A DNA stretch of 64,000 nucleotides from Roseiflexus sp. RS-1 (GCF_000016665.1 NC_009523.1:3843501-3907500), one strand, 5' to 3'. Counted from the first letter of the stretch, positions 43,963 through 53,986 are shown. A program made the numbers and translations. The notes: generated by a model not told the origin, from the letters alone.

Positions 43963-44658
43963 ATGATCCCTCTCTATGACACTATTCATTCGCGCTCGTT
44001 TCCGTTTGTCAACTGGATGCTCATCATCGCAAATGTTGCATTCTTCCTGATCGAAGTTGCGCTCGGAACGGACGCCGAATGGCTGGTTGCAACGTTCGGC
44101 GTTGTGCCAGCGCGTCTGCTGGCGAATCCAGGACCCGACCAGATTGCGACCCTCTTCTCATCAATGTTTCTCCATGGGGGATGGTCGCATCTGCTGAGCA
44201 ATATGCTGGCGCTCTTCATCTTTGGCGACAATGTTGAGGATCGGATGGGTGGCGGGCGCTATCTCACATTCTATATCATCTGCGGGTTGATCGCCGCCCT
44301 GACCCACGTCTTTTTCAATCCGGATTCGCGCATTCCGACCATCGGCGCGAGTGGCGCTATCAGCGGAGTGCTCGGCGCATACCTGGTTCTCTACCCTACA
44401 GCGCGGGTAATCACCCTGATCCCGATCTTCTTCCTGCCGTGGTTTGTGGAAATTCCCGCAGTTATCTACCTGGGCGTCTGGTTCCTTTCCCAGTTGCTGA
44501 ATGGAACACTGGCGATCATCATTGGCGCGCAGGGGTTTGGCGGTGTGGCATGGTGGGCGCATGCCGGCGGGTTCGTCGCCGGTATTGTGCTTGTCGGGCT
44601 GTTCATTCAGCGTCGCTACCAGCGACGAGTCTATGCAGACGAGTACTGGCCCTGGTGA
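43963..44658 (+). CDS. Rhomboid-family intramembrane serine protease
   Basis: 231 residues, about six membrane helices. Conserved oxyanion Asn/His region in MFLHGGWSHLLSNMLALFIFG, catalytic Ser in IGASGAISGVLGAYL and catalytic His in WWAHAGGFVAGI. Cleaves membrane proteins within the bilayer. Fourth gene of the dnaJ unit, 41 bp after the CbpM-like gene and 15 bp before another membrane protease. Confidence 0.93.
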   Translation: MIPLYDTIHSRSFPFVNWMLIIANVAFFLIEVALGTDAEWLVATFGVVPARLLANPGPDQIATLFSSMFLHGGWSHLLSNMLALFIFGDNVEDRMGGGRYLTFYIICGLIAALTHVFFNPDSRIPTIGASGAISGVLGAYLVLYPTARVITLIPIFFLPWFVEIPAVIYLGVWFLSQLLNGTLAIIIGAQGFGGVAWWAHAGGFVAGIVLVGLFIQRRYQRRVYADEYWPW

Positions 44659-44673
44659 GTGTGGAGGTTGCAC

Positions 44674-45522
44674 GTGGATCTGATTGGGCTATTCTGGATC
44701 TTTCTCATTATCTCATCACTGCAACCGGTCATCCGTCAGAAAATGCTGGAGACCGGACGCCTGCGGTTGCTCGAACGCATCGAACAACAACGGCAGAGTC
44801 GCGTCATCGTACTGATCCACCGGCAGGAAACGCTCAGCCTGCTCGGATTTCCGCTGGTACGCTACATCGACATCGACGACTCGGAAGCCGTGTTGCGGGC
44901 GATCAAAATGACCGACAGGGACGTTCCAATCGACCTGGTGCTCCACACACCGGGCGGATTGGTGCTGGCCGCCGAACAGATCGCCAGTGCGCTGCGCAAG
45001 CATCCGGCGAAGGTCACCGTGTTTGTGCCGCACTACGCCATGTCGGGCGGTACGCTGATCGCCCTGGCTGCCGATGAGATTGTGATGGACGAAAATGCCG
45101 TCCTGGGACCGGTCGACCCGCAACTGGGACAGCAACCGGCGGCCTCGATTCTTAAGGTGCTCGAACGCAAACCGATCAGCGAAATCGACGACGAGACCCT
45201 GATCATGGCCGACATCGCCGAGAAAGCCATTCGCCAGGTGAAAGCGACAGTCATTGAACTGCTGGCAGACCGCATGGGCGCCGAACCGGCGGAACATATT
45301 GCAACGATGCTGGCAACCGGCGTCTGGACGCACGATTATCCGATCAGCGTCCGCGAAGCGCGCGAACTCGGCTTGCCGGTCAGCACCGATATGCCGCCGC
45401 TCATCTATCAGTTGATGGGGTTGTACCCGCAAACCGCCCAGCGCCGCCCATCGGTCGAGTACATCCCGCTCCCCCGGTCGCGCGAGCCGGAGCGACGCCA
45501 GGTGCGCGGCTCACCGTGGTGA
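44674..45522 (+). CDS. Membrane SppA/SDH-type Clp-fold serine protease
   Basis: 282 residues from the GTG at 44674, preferred for GGAGG 6 nt upstream. One N-terminal membrane helix (IGLFWIFLIISSL), then a Clp/crotonase fold: VLHTPGGLVLAAEQIASAL, nucleophile Ser in HYAMSGGTLIALAAD, ENAVLGPVDPQLG, and WTHDYPI near the C-terminus holding candidate His/Asp. This is the Ser-Asp-His family related to SppA signal-peptide peptidase. Ends converge with the MetE-like gene (12-bp overlap). Confidence 0.88.
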   Translation: MDLIGLFWIFLIISSLQPVIRQKMLETGRLRLLERIEQQRQSRVIVLIHRQETLSLLGFPLVRYIDIDDSEAVLRAIKMTDRDVPIDLVLHTPGGLVLAAEQIASALRKHPAKVTVFVPHYAMSGGTLIALAADEIVMDENAVLGPVDPQLGQQPAASILKVLERKPISEIDDETLIMADIAEKAIRQVKATVIELLADRMGAEPAEHIATMLATGVWTHDYPISVREARELGLPVSTDMPPLIYQLMGLYPQTAQRRPSVEYIPLPRSREPERRQVRGSPW

Positions 45523-46587
45523 GCGTTCACCCTGCCCGTGTGCCTCCAAACCTGGCATACGCCCGATCAAACCGGCCACATCGCGCGCCAGTCGGAACGA
45601 TTGGCGCGCTGCATCTTCAGAAAGCAATCCCAAGCCGCACGTCGCCGTCACCAGCGTGTGACGCGCCATGTCAACCTGCCTGTCACATCCGGCAGTGGCA
45701 ATGATCCAGTGCGTCAGCAGATCGGCGCTGCCCACCCCGGAGAGATCAAGTGTCGTCGGCGCCAGCCCAAACGCCAGGATGCCGCCCTCCTTCACGAAAG
45801 CGCACACATCCGGATCGGCACACCACGACGCAACCCGGTGGTACGCATCGAACGACACAACATCCGCACCGGTCCGGCACAGGAGCGCTACGGGCGGCGT
45901 ACCGTCCGGCAGGAGCGCACAGCAGTGAATCCCACCCAGCGCACCGGTCGCCTGAATGCCGCGCACAACCGATTGCACCACGCGCATCGCCTCCCCCGTG
46001 GCGTCGCGTTGCGGAAGCAACGCCAGGTACGGCTCGTCGAGCATGAGCAGCACCGGCGTGCGCCAGCGCGCCAATCGTTCGATCTGCCAGATCGCCAGGC
46101 GCTGAATGTAGCTGCCTGCCGCATCCAGTGCAGCCGAATCGTTCACCAATGGCTGCCCATCAACGAACAATAGCGCCGCCAGCGTCGCCGGACCGATGAT
46201 CTGCCCCTTCAAGGCGACGGCGCGCGGAAATGCGCCATCTGCCAGCGCACGCTCAAATGCGAAGAACCCGGCGGCGGCGAACGGTGCAAGTTCTGCCTGC
46301 GCACACTCAAAACGGGCCATCAGATCGGCGCGCCGATCCGCCCGGAGAAGCGCATACCCATACGAGTCGCGGCGCGGCGCCAGCAGATCGCAAACCGGCG
46401 TCAACACCTGCTCGACCATGCGCTCCTCCACTGCGCGCTGTGGCAGTTGGGGCCAGAAGGGAATCTCCGGCGAGACTTCGGCAACCAATCGCACGGCCGC
46501 CTCAGCATCGGTATGCGGCAGGCTGCCGATGCCGGTCACTGCGCCGGCGCCGAGTCTCCGACAGGATAGGATTTCACGTATGTACAT
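45511..46587 (-). CDS. Core MetE-like methionine synthase/methyltransferase
   Basis: 358 residues, corresponding only to the catalytic half of MetE. GAGAVTGIGSLPHTDAEAAV at the start, LKGQIIGPATLA, MLDEPYLALL, zinc ligands in GGIHCCALLPD and TATCGLGLLSED are the UROD/MetE-fold motifs. Short core-MetE proteins, some in Chloroflexota, are reported to take methyl groups from corrinoid proteins rather than methyl-folate. It is the last gene of the riboswitch-controlled cobN operon, 25 bp after cobN, which fits a corrinoid-linked role. No clear Shine-Dalgarno. Confidence 0.8.
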   Translation of the reverse strand: MYIREILSCRRLGAGAVTGIGSLPHTDAEAAVRLVAEVSPEIPFWPQLPQRAVEERMVEQVLTPVCDLLAPRRDSYGYALLRADRRADLMARFECAQAELAPFAAAGFFAFERALADGAFPRAVALKGQIIGPATLAALLFVDGQPLVNDSAALDAAGSYIQRLAIWQIERLARWRTPVLLMLDEPYLALLPQRDATGEAMRVVQSVVRGIQATGALGGIHCCALLPDGTPPVALLCRTGADVVSFDAYHRVASWCADPDVCAFVKEGGILAFGLAPTTLDLSGVGSADLLTHWIIATAGCDRQVDMARHTLVTATCGLGLLSEDAARQSFRLARDVAGLIGRMPGLEAHGQGERSPR

Positions 46588-46612
46588 TCAAAACTGACGA
46601 GTGATGCTGTTC

Positions 46613-49600
46613 TCAGGCAGAACCGGCATCCTGTGGAACACCGATCCCCTCCAACCGATCCTCAAGTTGACCACGGAGCGCCTGCAGCCGCGCCAGGTCG
46701 TCATCCGAAGGTTGCCAGTACTTGCGATGATGCGCCTCCAACAGACGATCCACAACCTCCAGCAGCGCATAAGGGTTGTTCTGCTCGATCCGTTTGCGCA
46801 GCGTTTCATCGGCGATCAGGCAGCGATTGGCGGCTTCGAAGAGCGCCGGATCGACTGCCTCCGTCGTTGCAGCCAGACCAACCATATGCTCCAGGCGTTT
46901 CGCAATCTGTTGCGCACCGTGATAATCGTGCTTCAGCATCGCATCCAGCCAGCGCGGGTTCAGCAGGCGGGTGCGCAAGCCGCGCTGAATGGCGCGTTGC
47001 AACGGTTCTGCACGAATGCGCCCTTCAGTCGTATCAGCCACCATCAGGTGCGCCTGACGCCCGGTTGCTGCTTTGACACTGCATGCTAATCCGCCATAAA
47101 ACTCGTAGTAGTGATCCAGGTCGGTCATCTCGTAATCGCGTGAACTGCGTACCTGGCTGATCAGTTCGACATGCGTGAGTTGAGCATTGAGAAGGTGCGG
47201 CATCGCCTCGCCATACCGCCGACGCGTGTAGACATAGCGCAGACTGTCGGTGTAGCATGCCGCAAGCTCCGCCGGATTCTGCCATGCCTGGCTTTTGATC
47301 AACTGATCGACGCCTGCGCCGTACAGTGTATTTTGCGGACCAAACAACCGCGCAGTCGCCAGGTCTTCAGCATCGTTGTGGGACGCCCCCTGTGCGCGCA
47401 GTTCGTTGTAGAGACGACGGGTGTGACAACGAACAGGGTTGTGGTCGTCGTCCTCATCTTGCGCAGCAACCAGTGAAATTGCCTCCTGGAGCAGTTCGAT
47501 CAGGTTAGGGAACATGTCGCGGAAGAAGCCGCACATCTGAATGGTGACATCCACGCGGGGACGTTTCAATTCCGCCAGCGGGATGATCTCCAACCGCGTT
47601 TCCCATACACTACGGCAGACACGCCGCACGCCGAGATATGCAAGGATCTGTCCAATCGTCTCACCCTGCGTCTTGGCGGTCTCCAATCCCCAGAGGATCA
47701 CCGCAGTCTGACGCGGATATCTGCCGTGAGTTTGCCGATAGTGTTCAAGCGTCGCTTCAGCGATTGCCGCACCTCGTGCCAGTGCTGCATCCGTTGGCAC
47801 ACGACGCGGATCAAACTGCACCATGTTGCGTCCGGTCGGCAGAATATCCGGCGAGCGGAAAAGGTCGCCTCCCATGCCAGCAGGCAAGTAGCCGCCCGAC
47901 AGCGCGTGCACCAACCCGCCCAACTCATCGCACTGCTGCAAACCATCGCGGATAGCACAGGCAGCAACGTATACCTGCTGCCATTCTTGCTCCCGCCGTG
48001 AGAACCGTTGTCCTTCGATGACATACTCCTGCACCCAGGCGCGTGCATCGTCTTCCAGCTGTGCCAGCACTTCCGCATGGCGCTCCGGTGACTCCCAGAT
48101 CGCCCTCCAGTCCAGGCGTCTGTCGCGGCAGAGCAACTCGAACAACGAAGGACGCTCCCCATCGGCAGTGCGCAATGTCTGGATCAGGAACTCACGCACT
48201 TCCTCGTCGGTGTAGCGCTGCCCAAAGCAGTGCAGTCGACCTGGTATCAGGCTGCTTTCGTATTCGTAAAGGGTCTGTTCGAGCGCCTCAATGCCTTCCC
48301 ACGTCCATCCCAGACGTCGAACGCGATCCGTCAATCTGTCCAGGATCGATGCCTGTTGCTCAGGGTTGAGATTGCCCGCCTGCACATAGTCGCTCATCAA
48401 CGCACGCAACTCCGACAGGTCGCCATAGAGATCGCTGCGGATGAAGGGCGGCGGCAGATGGCTGATGATGGTCGCGTGCGTCCGACGCTTCGCAATCATC
48501 GCCTCGGTCGGGTTGCCGCTGTAGTAGACGTAGAAGTGGGGCGCGTTGCCGATCAGATAGTCTGGAAAGCATGCGCCCGAAACCGCTTTTTCTTTGCCGG
48601 GTAGAAACTCCAGCGTGCCATGCGTGCCGAGGTGAATGATGGCATCAGCGCGGAACACCTCTTCGAGCCAGCGGTAGAATGCTACATACTGGTGGTGCGG
48701 CGGCAGGCGCGTGTCGTGGTACTGCTGAACGTGCTGCTCGCCTGCACCACGCGACGGCTGAACGCCGAGAAAGATATTGCCGTTACGGATGCCCGGTATC
48801 CGAACACCCGCTCCTTCGCGCATGATCTGCCCTGGCGCTTCGCCCCAGAAGGTGCGGATCGTGTTCCACTGCGGGCAGTCGCGGGTCAGGGCTTGATACA
48901 CTGCCGGTTCAATAACGACGTAGTCATCAGTGCGATGCGGCTGTTTCCACTGCGGCGTATTGATCTGCCCATCGGCAACGAAGCGCTCTTTCAGTTCGGT
49001 TACATCCCAGGGTGTCACCGTATACCCGTTGTCTGCCAGATGCCGAAGGATCGCCGCCAGCGAGGCAAAACTGTCGAGGAACGCACCACACCCAACATTT
49101 CCCTCCCCTGGAGGATAATCGTAGGTGATGATCGCCACCCGCTTCTCAGCGTTCGGTTTCCTGCGCAACGCAATCCAGCGTTGCACACGGGCAATCAGGC
49201 GCTCAACGCGCTCCTCGATCAGGGTCGCCTCTTCAAAACCCAGCCCGTTCGGTTGCATCGCTCCAATCGGATACGTTTCAATACACCCATCGAGTTCCGG
49301 GAGAAAGATCGAAACCAGAAACTCGCCCACCTGCGCTCCCTGATCATCCGCCTGCCAGTCGGCAACGCTGCGCTTTGTCAATACAAAGGGATGCAGCACC
49401 GGAACATTGAGCGCACGGAGCAGGGCTATCGCCCCTTCCGGATCGCCGCCCATTGGTCCCTGCCCCAACCGAAAGGCGAGCAGGTTGATGATCAGATCGA
49501 CCTGCGGCTGACCATCCGCTGCAAGAAGATCACGTAAGCGCTCCAGATCATTCCCAACCGCGCGGGATATGGCAATTGGAACAACGTTGCAGACCGATTG

Positions 49601-50344
49601 CAGGCGTTGACACAACCGACCGGCGATCGGAAAGAGGTCAACCGGATAGGTGGTATTTCGAAAAAGAACCGCTACATTCGGTCGATGAGGCTGAGCAGGA
49701 ACCTCCGCGCGATAACGGCGCAGATCGGGATACATACGATGCGCAACAGGATCATAGATGGCAACCTGCTCCAGGGTTTGCGGCGGCTCCGGCTTTGGCA
49801 GATCGCCCTGCCCCAGATAATCGCGCGCTAGCAGGCGCAGCATCTGTTCACAATTCTCCGGGTTGGCAAATTGCCAGTACCTGACCAGCCAGAGATAGTT
49901 GCGCATGTCACGCAATTTCCCAACCGGCAGGAGTGTCCCAACCTTCTCCATCATTGCCATCATGCGCTGGATTGCATCAAGCGACGGCGGTTCTCCTGTT
50001 TCGCTCTCCTTTGCCATGCCCGCCATTGAAAATCCACCCAGACGTGTCAGAGCACGGCTCGCCATACTGTCACCATTGAGCACGACCACAGGACCGGTAA
50101 AACCGGTAATCTGCTGAACCAGTGCGCTGCTCAGGTCTTTGGGTGCACCCATCAAATCGAGCAACAGGATATCGGCGCCCTGGATTGCTGCGATGATCGG
50201 TTCCCAATCCGCAGGGTGCAGAGCGTCACGCCCGATATACTGCAACCGCAGGTTCAGTCGCTCACGCCACGGTGATCGCAGCCCCAACGCCCGCATGTGA
50301 CTCAACCCGACAGCGCTGACGGAAATAATCGTAACCGTGCTCAT
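46613..50344 (-). CDS. cobN: Cobaltochelatase subunit CobN
   Basis: 1243 residues. CobN/BchH family motifs: DAIIHLGTHGTLEFLPGKEK, FPDYLIGNAPHFYVYYSGNP with TEAMIAKRR, ALSGGYLPAGMGGDLFRSP and ILPTGRNMVQFDP. Large chelatase subunits insert Co into hydrogenobyrinate diamide (CobN) or Mg into protoporphyrin (BchH). Riboswitch control, the ECF metal/vitamin transporter genes upstream and the MetE-like gene downstream favour CobN. AAA+ partners (CobS/CobT or ChlI/ChlD) are not in the window. Overlaps the ATPase gene by 4 bp. Confidence 0.9.
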   Translation of the reverse strand: MSTVTIISVSAVGLSHMRALGLRSPWRERLNLRLQYIGRDALHPADWEPIIAAIQGADILLLDLMGAPKDLSSALVQQITGFTGPVVVLNGDSMASRALTRLGGFSMAGMAKESETGEPPSLDAIQRMMAMMEKVGTLLPVGKLRDMRNYLWLVRYWQFANPENCEQMLRLLARDYLGQGDLPKPEPPQTLEQVAIYDPVAHRMYPDLRRYRAEVPAQPHRPNVAVLFRNTTYPVDLFPIAGRLCQRLQSVCNVVPIAISRAVGNDLERLRDLLAADGQPQVDLIINLLAFRLGQGPMGGDPEGAIALLRALNVPVLHPFVLTKRSVADWQADDQGAQVGEFLVSIFLPELDGCIETYPIGAMQPNGLGFEEATLIEERVERLIARVQRWIALRRKPNAEKRVAIITYDYPPGEGNVGCGAFLDSFASLAAILRHLADNGYTVTPWDVTELKERFVADGQINTPQWKQPHRTDDYVVIEPAVYQALTRDCPQWNTIRTFWGEAPGQIMREGAGVRIPGIRNGNIFLGVQPSRGAGEQHVQQYHDTRLPPHHQYVAFYRWLEEVFRADAIIHLGTHGTLEFLPGKEKAVSGACFPDYLIGNAPHFYVYYSGNPTEAMIAKRRTHATIISHLPPPFIRSDLYGDLSELRALMSDYVQAGNLNPEQQASILDRLTDRVRRLGWTWEGIEALEQTLYEYESSLIPGRLHCFGQRYTDEEVREFLIQTLRTADGERPSLFELLCRDRRLDWRAIWESPERHAEVLAQLEDDARAWVQEYVIEGQRFSRREQEWQQVYVAACAIRDGLQQCDELGGLVHALSGGYLPAGMGGDLFRSPDILPTGRNMVQFDPRRVPTDAALARGAAIAEATLEHYRQTHGRYPRQTAVILWGLETAKTQGETIGQILAYLGVRRVCRSVWETRLEIIPLAELKRPRVDVTIQMCGFFRDMFPNLIELLQEAISLVAAQDEDDDHNPVRCHTRRLYNELRAQGASHNDAEDLATARLFGPQNTLYGAGVDQLIKSQAWQNPAELAACYTDSLRYVYTRRRYGEAMPHLLNAQLTHVELISQVRSSRDYEMTDLDHYYEFYGGLACSVKAATGRQAHLMVADTTEGRIRAEPLQRAIQRGLRTRLLNPRWLDAMLKHDYHGAQQIAKRLEHMVGLAATTEAVDPALFEAANRCLIADETLRKRIEQNNPYALLEVVDRLLEAHHRKYWQPSDDDLARLQALRGQLEDRLEGIGVPQDAGSA

Positions 50345-51774
50345 CTGTTCACCTCATCCCGGCATGGGTAGGCGCGCAAAAAGTAATCGGGCAACACCGA
50401 CGCATTGCCATCCCTGTGAATGGCGCCCTTTTCGATCCAGATCACCCGCTCGCCGAAGGCGCTGGCACACCGCCAGTCGTGTGTCACCACGATCAGCGTC
50501 AATCCCCACTGCTGCCGTAATGCGCCGAGCGCCGCAAGCATACGCTCGACTCCTCCGGCATCCTGACCGACCGATGGTTCATCGAGCAACAGGATATCAG
50601 GGCGCATTGCGACCATCGCCGCCACTGCTACCAATCGCTTCTGACCGGTGCTCAGCGCATGCGGGTGACGACCGGCGAGCGGCATTAATCCGAAACGCTC
50701 CATGACCTCTTCTGCAAGCGCAGGACTCTCCGCCTGCACTGCTATCTCGGAGCGCACACTATCCATGAACAACTGACTGTTCGGATTCTGAAACACATAC
50801 CCGATCTGGCGCAGCAGCGGTCGATGACGATCCAGACTGTAGCGCAATTGCCCCTGCTGCGGCTTGAGCAAACCCGCAATGACGCGCAGCAACGTCGTTT
50901 TGCCGCATCCGTTTTCGCCGAGCACAACGATCTGCTCGCCTTGCCGCACGGTCAGCGTGATGTCACGCAATACCGGTACGGCAGCATACCCGGCGCTTAC
51001 CGAATCCAGTTCGATGGCTATGTCCGACGGTATGTGCCGGTTGGAAGCAGAGACAATGTTCGTGTGGCGAATGAGACGCTCGACATAGTGTAGCGCCTCA
51101 TCGTGCGGCAGATCCAGCGTCACCCGCCCATCCTCGATCCAGATCAGGCGTGTGGCGTATGGGAGAATGATATCGAGACGATGCTCGGCGACGATCACGA
51201 GTGCGCCGTGCGACGCCAGATCGCGCAGCGTATCAAGCAGGCGCGCTGTGCCAACCGCATCAAGGTTCGCAAGCGGCTCATCAAGCAGGATCACGTGCGT
51301 TCCCATCGCCAGCGCCGCTGCAGTGATCAGGCGTTGCTGACCACCGCCGGACAGCGTGGAGGTCGCCTGATCGGGATTGAGATCAAGAAGCGCGCAACTG
51401 CGGGTAATCCGCTGCTGAATCGCTTCAGGCGTGAAACCCAGGTTCTCACATCCGAAGGCGATCTCATCCTCCACACGCAACGTCACAATCTGCCCCTCGG
51501 CGTCCTGTGCCACCGTACTGATGGATCGGGCAATCTGCGCGACGGGTTGACCGGTGAGGGCGACGCCGTTGAGTGCGATCTGTCCATGCATCTCACCGTA
51601 AACGACCACACTGCCGTTGACACAGTTGAGAAGTGTCGATTTTCCAGCGCCACTCGTTCCCGCAATCACAACAAACTCACCGCCGCGCAGATCAAGACTC
51701 ACATCCTGAAGCACCCACTCGCTTGCCGTTGCGTAGCGAAAACGAAGATGAGAAATGGTCAGTTGAAGAGCCAT
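50341..51774 (-). CDS. ECF transporter fused A1-A2 ATPase
   Basis: 477 residues from the ATG at 51774; the longer frame upstream lies within the T-component gene. Two ABC domains in one chain. Domain 1: GTSGAGKST, LSGGGQQR, VILLDEP. Domain 2 (from about residue 250): GENGCGKTT, LSTGQKR, ILLLDEP, VVTHDWR. This replaces the usual EcfA and EcfA' pair. It starts 16 bp inside the end of the T-component gene and stops in an ATGA overlap with cobN. Confidence 0.93.
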   Translation of the reverse strand: MALQLTISHLRFRYATASEWVLQDVSLDLRGGEFVVIAGTSGAGKSTLLNCVNGSVVVYGEMHGQIALNGVALTGQPVAQIARSISTVAQDAEGQIVTLRVEDEIAFGCENLGFTPEAIQQRITRSCALLDLNPDQATSTLSGGGQQRLITAAALAMGTHVILLDEPLANLDAVGTARLLDTLRDLASHGALVIVAEHRLDIILPYATRLIWIEDGRVTLDLPHDEALHYVERLIRHTNIVSASNRHIPSDIAIELDSVSAGYAAVPVLRDITLTVRQGEQIVVLGENGCGKTTLLRVIAGLLKPQQGQLRYSLDRHRPLLRQIGYVFQNPNSQLFMDSVRSEIAVQAESPALAEEVMERFGLMPLAGRHPHALSTGQKRLVAVAAMVAMRPDILLLDEPSVGQDAGGVERMLAALGALRQQWGLTLIVVTHDWRCASAFGERVIWIEKGAIHRDGNASVLPDYFLRAYPCRDEVNR

Positions 51775-52460
51775 TGTGCGCCTGCCACTCCGCTCATCAG
51801 GATCACCATCAGCGCCAGTGTTGCGTAATCGCGCCCGTGCAGGGCGACCGGACGATAGATCGTCGCGCATGGATCGCCGGTAAATGCGCGCGTTTCCAGC
51901 GCCAGCGCCAGACTCTCCGATAGGGTCAGGACCCGGATCAGAAGCGGCACAACCAGCGCGCGATAGAGAATACGAAGCGGCGTATGTCGCAGCGACAATC
52001 CGCGCACCCGCATCGCATCACGGATGCGCACCGCCTCGCCGACAAGTGTCGGAATCGAGCGTACCGTAATGAGCAGACTCAGGGCAACAAGCGGCGGCGC
52101 GCCCGCCTGCCGCAATGCGCGCGCCAGTTGCGTCGGATCGATCGTCCAGGCAAACGCAATCGTCAAACCGAGCAGACTGATCCTACCGAACGTCATCAGA
52201 CCACCAGACACTCCGCCGCCGAACAGTGCAGCCAGTACACCGATCAGCGCCGCCAGCGGGATGACGATCCGCGCAATACGGGCTAACAACACTCCGTAGC
52301 CAACCATCATGAAGATCAACCCCAACCCCGCAACAAACGTCAGTAGCGTGGTTGCATCGCGCAGCAGCAACCCAAACGTCAGCGCAACCGCCGCACAGGC
52401 GACGCTGAGCAGCGGATGCAGCGGCTGCGCCACGGATGCAAGCCATAGTCGCTGGAACAT
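51759..52460 (-). CDS. ECF transporter T component (CbiQ/EcfT family)
   Basis: 233 residues, five or six membrane helices. The C-terminal cytoplasmic part carries the two Arg-containing coupling helices: IRDAMRVRGLSLRHTP and LALALETRAFTG. It joins the S component to the ATPases. Gap to the S-component gene is 15 bp. Confidence 0.9.
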   Translation of the reverse strand: MFQRLWLASVAQPLHPLLSVACAAVALTFGLLLRDATTLLTFVAGLGLIFMMVGYGVLLARIARIVIPLAALIGVLAALFGGGVSGGLMTFGRISLLGLTIAFAWTIDPTQLARALRQAGAPPLVALSLLITVRSIPTLVGEAVRIRDAMRVRGLSLRHTPLRILYRALVVPLLIRVLTLSESLALALETRAFTGDPCATIYRPVALHGRDYATLALMVILMSGVAGAQWLFN

Positions 52461-52475
52461 CGAACACGCCCTTCC

Positions 52476-53021
52476 TTACGCCCGCAGCACACCCGCAACC
52501 CGCAACTCCTGCCCCAGACGCAACCCTGCCCAGGCGCCGATAAAACTCAAGAGCGCCGTTGCGCCCAGAACCGGCACAATCAGCCACGGATTCATCAGGA
52601 ACCGCGCAATCGTCGGACCTCCAACCACCGCGCCGATACCCAGACCGACCAGCACGGTCAGCGGCATATACAGACCAGCCGCCAGCAGTACCGCCTCATT
52701 GCGCTGATAGGATCGGAACACTGCAAGCACAATAAGCTCTGCCAGCGCCCCCGCAATAACATTGATCGCAAACATCACCCATGCCATCATCAACAGCACC
52801 AGACCGACGAGACTCACGACAACGAACAGTGTACCGGGCTGGCGCACCTTGAGCAGCGCAACTGCCAGCAGCAAACCGTAGAAAGGCGAGGGCGCCAGCG
52901 AACGAATGCCAGGGATTGGAAGACTGATAACCAGCGGCACAACCAGGAAACTGACAGCGAGCAGACAGGCGGCGACAACTGCGAGGAAGACGACGTCGCG
53001 GAGCGTCAACCGTGCAATCAT
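52476..53021 (-). CDS. ECF transporter S component (MptD-like)
   Basis: 181 residues, six hydrophobic helices. RLTLRDVVFLAVVAACLLAV opens in the manner of S components; AINVIAGALAELIVLAVFRSY and IARFLMNPWLIVPVL are further hydrophobic segments. Cobalamin-riboswitch control and the cobN neighbour point to cobalamin, a corrinoid precursor or cobalt as cargo. The family also includes carriers for other substrates, so the ligand is inferred from context. Confidence 0.85.
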   Translation of the reverse strand: MIARLTLRDVVFLAVVAACLLAVSFLVVPLVISLPIPGIRSLAPSPFYGLLLAVALLKVRQPGTLFVVVSLVGLVLLMMAWVMFAINVIAGALAELIVLAVFRSYQRNEAVLLAAGLYMPLTVLVGLGIGAVVGGPTIARFLMNPWLIVPVLGATALLSFIGAWAGLRLGQELRVAGVLRA

Positions 53022-53054
53022 GTGAACCTCCTTTATGTATCCAATGATGCAGCA

Positions 53055-53885
53055 CTAAACCGACACGGACAGCGTACTGCCCGAAAGCCACACCACGATG
53101 CCGACCATCTGCGGATAAGCGTAGCGCCATCCGTTCTCGCAGCGTTGTAGAAGCGGCAGCAAGCCCTCCTCCAGAGCATCGAGCGCATCAGGAGATGCAT
53201 CCGGCGCGAGCAGTTGCGCAACAGCGTATGGCGTCGAACCGACGATCTCACGGGTCTCACTGACAACCCGCACGTCTGCCAGCAGTCCCATCTGCCAGAG
53301 TGTTCCTGCAATCAACAAGTGATTCGGATCCAGCGACTCCGTCCACTTCCCACAGATCGCCTCGATCAGCGAACGGTGTGGCGGACTGCTGCCAACGCCG
53401 CTGACGATCACCAACGCGCGACGCGTAACGGTAACCATCTTTTCCAGCGTTGCACGCAGATCAACCAGGCGATAGAGCGACCAGGCGGCAAGTACAACAT
53501 CGTGCGGTTCGACCACTGCATCCTGCCAGTCGGCTTCGAGCAGCGTGATATTCGTGATTCCTCGCGCATACGCCTTGCGCCTGAGCACATGCAGCATTGC
53601 CGACGACTGATCCAGCGCGGTCACATGGCGCACCCGTGCTCCAAGGGGCAGCGTGAAACGCCCGGTTCCCGCACCCACATCGAGCAGCGTATCATCGGGG
53701 TGCAGCAGGTCGCCGATGATCGCCAGCGTCTGCGCAATAGCAGCAGTATCACCGGCGCGCTCATCGTAGCGCTCCGCATACTCCTGCCAGAACGCCCGAT
53801 CCTTCGCCGGATCAAGCCGTTCAGAAGGATGCCGCCACATACGCTCTGCCCAGACGGCAGCGAAATCGAACAGGGAATCAGACAT
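53055..53885 (-). CDS. Class I SAM-dependent methyltransferase
   Basis: 276 residues from the ATG at 53885 (GGGGAG 6 nt upstream); an in-frame ATG at 53996 would add 37 residues. SAM-binding motif LLDVGAGTGRFTLPLG, acidic loop LDQSSAMLHVL, motif II DVVLAAWSLYRL. Preceded by FWQEYAERYDERAG. First full-length gene of the right riboswitch operon, 33 bp before the ECF S-component gene. It may modify a corrinoid precursor or a tetrapyrrole, but the substrate is unknown. Confidence 0.85.
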   Translation of the reverse strand: MSDSLFDFAAVWAERMWRHPSERLDPAKDRAFWQEYAERYDERAGDTAAIAQTLAIIGDLLHPDDTLLDVGAGTGRFTLPLGARVRHVTALDQSSAMLHVLRRKAYARGITNITLLEADWQDAVVEPHDVVLAAWSLYRLVDLRATLEKMVTVTRRALVIVSGVGSSPPHRSLIEAICGKWTESLDPNHLLIAGTLWQMGLLADVRVVSETREIVGSTPYAVAQLLAPDASPDALDALEEGLLPLLQRCENGWRYAYPQMVGIVVWLSGSTLSVSV

Positions 53886-53986
53886 AATGCGCTCCCCTCG
53901 AACGATCACCAGCGCACACGAATCCTCGTGAGCGAACAAAACGCCATCACCAGGATCAAGCCACGCCTGATACTGCTGATCGGCGA

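Noticed and set aside
46613-50344. Magnesium chelatase subunit BchH instead of CobN
   Set aside because: Motifs overlap between families, but riboswitch control and the cobalamin neighbourhood favour CobN; not fully excluded.
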